Of a DNA stretch of 15,463 nucleotides, positions 11,774 to 15,463 are shown one piece after another. Made by a program: the position numbers and the translations under genes. Numbering within the stretch: the first letter of the stretch is position 1; the number at the start of each line of letters is the position of its first letter. Below the pieces are notes generated by a model. The model saw nothing but the letters and a program-made list of their open reading frames with translations. It was not told the origin of the DNA and searched no databases. Source of the stretch: JBGOTP01 sp041476545 (GTDB lineage Bacteria > Acidobacteriota > Vicinamibacteria > Vicinamibacterales > CAVVIG01); assembly GCA_041476545.1 (NCBI GenBank), contig JBGOTP010000078.1, positions 1 to 15,463 of the forward strand, read 5' to 3'.

Positions 11774-13585
11774 ATGTCTGAGTCTCCGCATCCCTTTCCC
11801 GCGCCCCGGCGACTGGTCAACGAACGTCTGGATTCGTGGAAGGAAATTGCCTCGTACCTCGGACGGGAAGTCAGGACGGTCCAGGGGTGGGAGAAGAGCG
11901 AGGGTCTGCCGATCCATCGACACCAGCACGCGCGCCAGGGATCGGTCTACGCATTCACATCGGAGCTGGACGCGTGGCGGGAAGTCAGGCACGGCGCTCC
12001 GGACAGCCCGCCGGCGCCGGAAATTCCGGCCGCCGATGCCTCCGCTCCTCCTCATGGCGCACAACCTGAAGGCGCGCAACCCGAGGGCACGCCACAACGA
12101 CCTCCTGACTGGATGTTCGCGACTGTCGGCATCGCTGCGCTTCTCGTCGTGGCGGTCTCATGGGGTTTCTTCTTCTGGAAGTCCGGCCAGGCCACTCCCG
12201 CCGGCCCCGTTGGCAACGGCGTGCTCTCCTCGGTCGTCGTCCTTCCGTTTCTCGATCTGAGTCCGACCAAGGACCAGGAATACTTCACCGACGGACTGAC
12301 CGAAGAGATCATCGACGCGCTCAGCCGCGTACCGAACCTCCGCGTGGTGGCGCGGACGTCGGCGTTTGCGTTCAAAGGCAAGGCCACCGATATCCGCGAG
12401 ATCGGCCACCAGCTCAACGTGAGCGCCGTGCTCGAGGGCAGCGTCCGGAAATCGGGCGACGCGCTGCGCATCACCGCGCAGCTCAATCGCGTGTCCGACG
12501 GTTATCATCTGTGGTCGCAGACCTACGACCGGCCCTTGCGCGACGTCTTCGCCGTGCAGCGCGAGCTGTCGCAATCCATCGCGGACAAATTGCAGGCCGG
12601 CGAGGTGCCCCAGCGGCCGGGGACCAGTGATCTCGAGGCGTACCGGCTCTTTCAGGAGGGGCGGTATCTATTCAATCAGCATCAGCCGCCAGAGTCGTAC
12701 CTGAAGGCCGCCGAGAAATACAAGGCGGCCATTCAGCGGGATCCGAAGTTCGCGCTGGCCTATGCCGGCCTTGCGGACGCATATGCGTACCTCGCCGAAC
12801 AGTTCGTGGCCGCGCCCAAAGACGTGATGCCGAAGGCCAAAGAGGCTGCGGAGAAGGCCCTCGCGCTGGATGATGATTCGGCTGAGGCGCATACCTCGCT
12901 GGGCATTGTGAAGCTCGATTACGAACGGGATCGGGAAGGCGCTCAGCGCGAGTTCCGGCGAGCCATGGAGCTCAACCCGAGTTCGGGTTACATGCGCCAC
13001 TGGTTCGCGCACTCGCTCGAGGCACAGGGTCGGATCGAGGACGCGATGCGGGAGATGCGTGCGTCGCTCGTCCTCGACCCCCTGTTGCTCCCTCCGCGTT
13101 GGGACCTCGCGAACGAGCTTCTGTGGGTCAAGCGATACGACGAAGCGTTGGAGCAGACAAAGAGGATGGATGAACTGTTTCCGAACATGTCTGTGGCGGC
13201 GTATCTGAAAGTGGAGGCGTACAACCAGCAAGGGGATCTGAAAGCGGCTCGCGGGATTTTGGAATCCCTGAAATCGAGCCAGCCGGAGGCCGTCAAGGAG
13301 ACGCCCTATCTCGCCTTGTTTGGCGTGGCGGCGGCGAGGGAAGGCCGACGCGCCGAGGCTGTGCAGATTCTCGACGAGCTGGAGCAGATGCGCCGAACGC
13401 AGTACGTCGAACCGGCCCTGGTCCTCGAGCTGTGTTCCGTGCTGCACGACCATAAGGCACTTCTGCGCTGGCTGAAGCGAGCCGATGAGGAACGCTCGAC
13501 GCAGTTCATCTACCTGCCGTTTCACAATCGAGAGGCCTACGCCGAGGTTCCCGAGGCCGAGGCGCTCGTCGCGCGCATCCACTGA
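11774..13585 (+). CDS. HTH-TM-TPR membrane regulator (CadC-like layout)
   Basis: 603 residues. Residues about 18-65 (DSWKEIASYLGREVRTVQGWEKSEGLPIHRH) form an N-terminal helix-turn-helix of a type common in Acidobacteriota. A Pro/Ala-rich linker follows with GAQPE repeats (94-103), then one membrane span at about 113-135 (WMFATVGIAALLVVAVSWGFFFW). Next is a TolB/FlgO-like domain (about 152-270: VVVLPFLDLSPTKDQEYFTDGLTEEIIDALSRV...). TPR-type helical pairs fill 285-600 (e.g. ALAYAGLADAYAYLAEQF, EAHTSLGIVKLDYERD). The layout predicts a cytoplasmic DNA-binding head and a periplasmic TPR sensor. The start ATG 11774 was chosen because the frame upstream to 11666 is antisense to the neighbour's leader and lacks family character. 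Ligand and targets are unknown. Its stop directly abuts the next gene's ATG. Confidence 0.88.
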   Translation: MSESPHPFPAPRRLVNERLDSWKEIASYLGREVRTVQGWEKSEGLPIHRHQHARQGSVYAFTSELDAWREVRHGAPDSPPAPEIPAADASAPPHGAQPEGAQPEGTPQRPPDWMFATVGIAALLVVAVSWGFFFWKSGQATPAGPVGNGVLSSVVVLPFLDLSPTKDQEYFTDGLTEEIIDALSRVPNLRVVARTSAFAFKGKATDIREIGHQLNVSAVLEGSVRKSGDALRITAQLNRVSDGYHLWSQTYDRPLRDVFAVQRELSQSIADKLQAGEVPQRPGTSDLEAYRLFQEGRYLFNQHQPPESYLKAAEKYKAAIQRDPKFALAYAGLADAYAYLAEQFVAAPKDVMPKAKEAAEKALALDDDSAEAHTSLGIVKLDYERDREGAQREFRRAMELNPSSGYMRHWFAHSLEAQGRIEDAMREMRASLVLDPLLLPPRWDLANELLWVKRYDEALEQTKRMDELFPNMSVAAYLKVEAYNQQGDLKAARGILESLKSSQPEAVKETPYLALFGVAAAREGRRAEAVQILDELEQMRRTQYVEPALVLELCSVLHDHKALLRWLKRADEERSTQFIYLPFHNREAYAEVPEAEALVARIH

Positions 13586-14620
13586 ATGTCGCTCGTCCTC
13601 ATCTCGTCGGAACGCTTCGTCGAACACCAGACACCGCCCGGCCACCCCGAGTCTCCCGAACGCGCCGAGGTCATGGATGTCGTCGCCAGCCAATGGCGCG
13701 ACAAGGGCGGAGAGGTGGTCGCGCCTCGCGAGGCCACGCGTGAGCAGCTGGCTCGCGTGCACTCCGAGGATCATCTGCGGCGTATCGAAGAGACCGCTGG
13801 TCAGGCGACTGCGCTCGACGCTGACACCTATACATCGCCCGAGTCGTACGAGATCGCCAGACTGGCCGCCGGTGCGACGATCGATGGGGTCGAGCGGGTG
13901 ATGGCCAACGGCGGCGCGGCGCTCGCGTTGGTCCGGCCGCCCGGACACCACGCGGAGCGCAATCGCGCGATGGGCTTTTGTCTGTACAACAACATCGCCG
14001 TGGCCGCGGCGCACGCCAGGAGCCTCGGTGCCTCGCGTGTCGCGATCGTCGACTTCGACGTGCACCACGGCAACGGCACACAGCATATGTTCGACAACGA
14101 CTCGCACGTGCTCTATGTGTCGACGCATCAGGCTCCGTTCTATCCGGGCACTGGAGGCGCCGGCGAAATTGGCCGCGGCGCCGGGGAAGGCTTCACGGTG
14201 AACCTGCCGCTCGAGGCGGGTGCCGTCGACGAGGACTATCAGGTTGTCTTCGCGGAAGTCGTCGTGCCGGTCGTCCGCCAGTTCAAGCCGGATGTCATGC
14301 TCGTGTCCGTGGGTGTCGACGCTCACGAACGGGACCCTCTCGCGGGCATGCGCTTGACGACGGCGGCGTTCGGGGCGATGACGAGCGATCTGCGGACGGT
14401 GGCGGAAGAGTGCTGCGGCGGACGCCTGGTCGGCGTCACGGAAGGCGGCTACGACCTTCACGCGCTGGCGGAATCCCTGCTGGCGGTGGTCTCGGCGCTC
14501 GGTGGCGATCCGGGTCGCTCGGCAGGATGGCCGGAGCCCCTGTCGACGATCCGTCCGAGCCGCGGCCGAGCCGCCGTCGCGGAAGCCGAGCGCCAGCTCG
14601 GTCGATTTTGGAAGCTGTGA
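13586..14620 (+). CDS. Histone deacetylase superfamily hydrolase (class II-like, acetylpolyamine/acetoin-type)
   Basis: 344 residues. The zinc-hydrolase site is complete: His121-His122 in RPPGHHAE, Asp158 and His160 in DFDVHHGNGTQ, Asp245 in VGVDAHERDPLAG and Tyr289 in EGGYDLHAL. Bacterial members deacetylate small molecules such as acetylpolyamines, or act as acetoin-utilisation-type or protein deacetylases; the substrate cannot be read here. The N-terminus (SSERFVEHQTPPGHPESPERAEVM) is typical for the class II group. The metal-loop Asp lies in GVDAH where GFDAH is commoner. ATG 13586 follows the TGA of the TPR regulator with no gap, which points to co-translation. No own ribosome site outside the upstream coding end is evident. 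Confidence 0.93.
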   Translation: MSLVLISSERFVEHQTPPGHPESPERAEVMDVVASQWRDKGGEVVAPREATREQLARVHSEDHLRRIEETAGQATALDADTYTSPESYEIARLAAGATIDGVERVMANGGAALALVRPPGHHAERNRAMGFCLYNNIAVAAAHARSLGASRVAIVDFDVHHGNGTQHMFDNDSHVLYVSTHQAPFYPGTGGAGEIGRGAGEGFTVNLPLEAGAVDEDYQVVFAEVVVPVVRQFKPDVMLVSVGVDAHERDPLAGMRLTTAAFGAMTSDLRTVAEECCGGRLVGVTEGGYDLHALAESLLAVVSALGGDPGRSAGWPEPLSTIRPSRGRAAVAEAERQLGRFWKL

Positions 14621-14640
14621 GGAAGCAGGTAACGGGGAGG

Positions 14641-14737
14641 GCGGAGAGAACGGATGCACACGGAGGAACGGAGCAACGGAGAAAACTCAACATTGAGCTC
14701 CGTTTCTTCGTTTCTCCGTTGTGAAACCGTTGCCTCC
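14641..14737. repeat. Hairpin of CGGAG/CTCCG units, copy 2
   Basis: Arms 14661-14681 and 14698-14718 match as reverse complements at 18 of 21 bases, two mismatches being G-U wobbles. Inside, CTCAA (14686-14690) pairs with TTGAG (14693-14697) over a 2-base loop. Flanks at 14642-14655 and 14719-14737 continue the same vocabulary. The left part is about 90% identical to the reverse complement of 37-76. It fills most of the 158-base gap between the deacetylase-like gene and the exported coiled-coil gene. Confidence 0.8.
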
Positions 14738-14778
14738 GTCGCCTCCGATTTCTCGACGGGTGCGGCAAGGAGGGCGGC

Positions 14779-15348
14779 ATGACAGGATCCAGACTGACGA
14801 CGCGACTCGGAGTCACAGGTGTGGCGGTGGCGCTTGTTCTCGTGGCTGGCTCGCGGGCCGTGCCGTTGGCGCAGACCCGCGACACGGCCTCCGCGGAATC
14901 GCTGAGACAGGCCGAAGCTCAGACGCAGGCGCTGCGAGATCTCGTCGGGGAAGTGCGCGCGTTGCGCGGCGTCATCGAGTCGTACACACAGGGTCAGATT
15001 CAGTCCCAGACCATGACCGAATTGCTGACGGTTCAGCAGCGACGTCTGGCCGACGCGACGACGCGTCTGGATGTCACACGGCGCGAGTTGGACGGCGCCG
15101 CCAGCGAAGTTCGTCGGCTCGCCGCGGAAGTCTCGGACTTCGAAGATGGCGTGCGGCAGATAACGGATGCGGCCAGGCGCCGCGTGCTTGAAGAGGAGCT
15201 TCCGCATAGGAAGCAGGCGCTAGACCGCCAGGTGCAGCAGGAACAGCAGTTGCGCCAGCGCGAATCGGAGCTTTTGAGCGCGGTGGGTCTGGAGGAGGCC
15301 AAGTGGAATGAGCTGGTCGATCGCATCAACCGGTCGCTCGCGCGGTAG
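14779..15348 (+). CDS. Exported coiled-coil protein, function unknown
   Basis: 189 residues. A signal peptide covers about residues 1-31 (basic RLTTR, hydrophobic GVAVALVLVAGS, end VPLAQ). The rest is almost wholly helical and charged, with heptad-like Leu/Val spacing over about 40-185 (LRDLVGEVRALRGVIESY, LTVQQRRLADATTRLDVTRRELDGAASEVRRLAAEV, LDRQVQQEQQLRQRESELL). No Cys and no known catalytic motif. The start is ATG 14779 with a strong AAGGAGG 5 bases upstream. Likely a periplasmic coiled-coil scaffold or adaptor; I do not recognise a family. The next exported gene starts 60 bases after its stop. Confidence 0.87.
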   Translation: MTGSRLTTRLGVTGVAVALVLVAGSRAVPLAQTRDTASAESLRQAEAQTQALRDLVGEVRALRGVIESYTQGQIQSQTMTELLTVQQRRLADATTRLDVTRRELDGAASEVRRLAAEVSDFEDGVRQITDAARRRVLEEELPHRKQALDRQVQQEQQLRQRESELLSAVGLEEAKWNELVDRINRSLAR

Positions 15349-15357
15349 GTTTCCTGG

Positions 15358-15379
15358 CGCGTCGCGGGGCGCCGACGCG
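15358..15379. repeat. Short 7-bp hairpin after the coiled-coil gene
   Basis: CGCGTCG (15358-15364) pairs with CGACGCG (15373-15379) across an 8-base GC-rich loop, 9 bases after the stop at 15348. No T-run follows. A -10-like TATCCT (15381-15386) lies just after it and before the next start, so the gap may hold both an end and a weak start of transcription. Confidence 0.35.
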
Positions 15380-15408
15380 GTATCCTGGCCCGCACTGGAG
15401 GATCGGTC

Positions 15409-15463
15409 ATGAGCCGTTCACCCCGCTTTGTCGTCTTTTCACTCGTCGCCCTCGCTGGCGCAG
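15409..15463 (+). CDS. Start of an exported protein, cut by the window edge
   Basis: Only 18 codons are present: MSRSPRFVVFSLVALAGA, which reads as a signal peptide (basic start, then hydrophobic core). GGAG lies 8 bases before ATG 15409 and fits a ribosome site. The rest lies outside the window and no function can be given. Confidence 0.6.
   Translation, partial: MSRSPRFVVFSLVALAGA

Noticed and set aside
12668..14659. Long minus-strand open frame (663 codons) opposite the TPR regulator and deacetylase
   Set aside because: Shadow of two real plus-strand genes with intact motifs; composition is typical of an antisense GC-rich frame.
1..15463. tRNA, rRNA, riboswitch, transposase or phage genes
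   Set aside because: I looked for cloverleaf ends, conserved rRNA words and mobile-element proteins and saw none; a covariance-model search would be needed to exclude small RNAs.

Overview
The window is GC-rich, densely coded bacterial DNA. Gene style suggests Acidobacteriota, probably class Vicinamibacteria: a membrane regulator built as HTH, one TM and TPR with the N-terminal pattern 'DSWKEIASYLGREVRTVQGWE', QGFSP-type palindromic repeats inside a gene, GTG/TTG starts, and tandem-repeat hairpins between genes. This placement is by impression, not by any search. There are 17 protein genes (one cut by the right edge), no recognisable RNA gene, no transposase and no CRISPR array. No gene-free stretch exceeds about 190 bases.

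Layout. 1-1922, minus strand: an ECF sigma factor, a one-TM anti-sigma-like protein and an exported protein, read in that order with stop/start or stop/RBS overlaps. 1998-10794, plus strand: a long co-directional lipid block, namely DUF177 (YceD-like), rpmF, fabD, fabG, acpP, fabF, etfB, etfA, a membrane Fe-S ETF:quinone oxidoreductase (EtfD type) and a DUF374 acyltransferase. 10957-11607, minus: an exported protein convergent with the acyltransferase. 11774-14620, plus: the HTH-TM-TPR regulator directly abutting a class II histone-deacetylase-like hydrolase. 14779-15463, plus: an exported coiled-coil protein and the signal-peptide start of a further exported protein.

How the genes fit together. 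FabD charges ACP with malonyl groups, FabF condenses and FabG reduces. EtfBA accepts electrons from acyl-CoA dehydrogenases and the membrane Fe-S protein passes them to (mena)quinone. The DUF374 protein probably moves acyl chains onto lipid. fabF and etfB overlap by 4 bases, so fatty-acid synthesis and oxidation-linked electron transfer are physically joined. plsX and fabH, which often stand between rpmF and fabD, are absent here.

The most unusual layer is not a gene. Most of the larger gene gaps hold long imperfect inverted repeats whose arms are degenerate short tandem repeats (8-10 base periods). Each locus uses its own vocabulary: CGGAG/CTCCG (1-80 and 14641-14737, two related copies in opposite orientation), GGACAC/GTGTCC (2521-2565), CACGAAGA (6862-6931) and GGGCAGGT-like (7929-8111). 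One of them supplies the last codons of the DUF177 gene and another runs right up to the start codon of the Fe-S gene. In-frame repeats inside the sigma and anti-sigma genes look like products of the same or a related expansion process.
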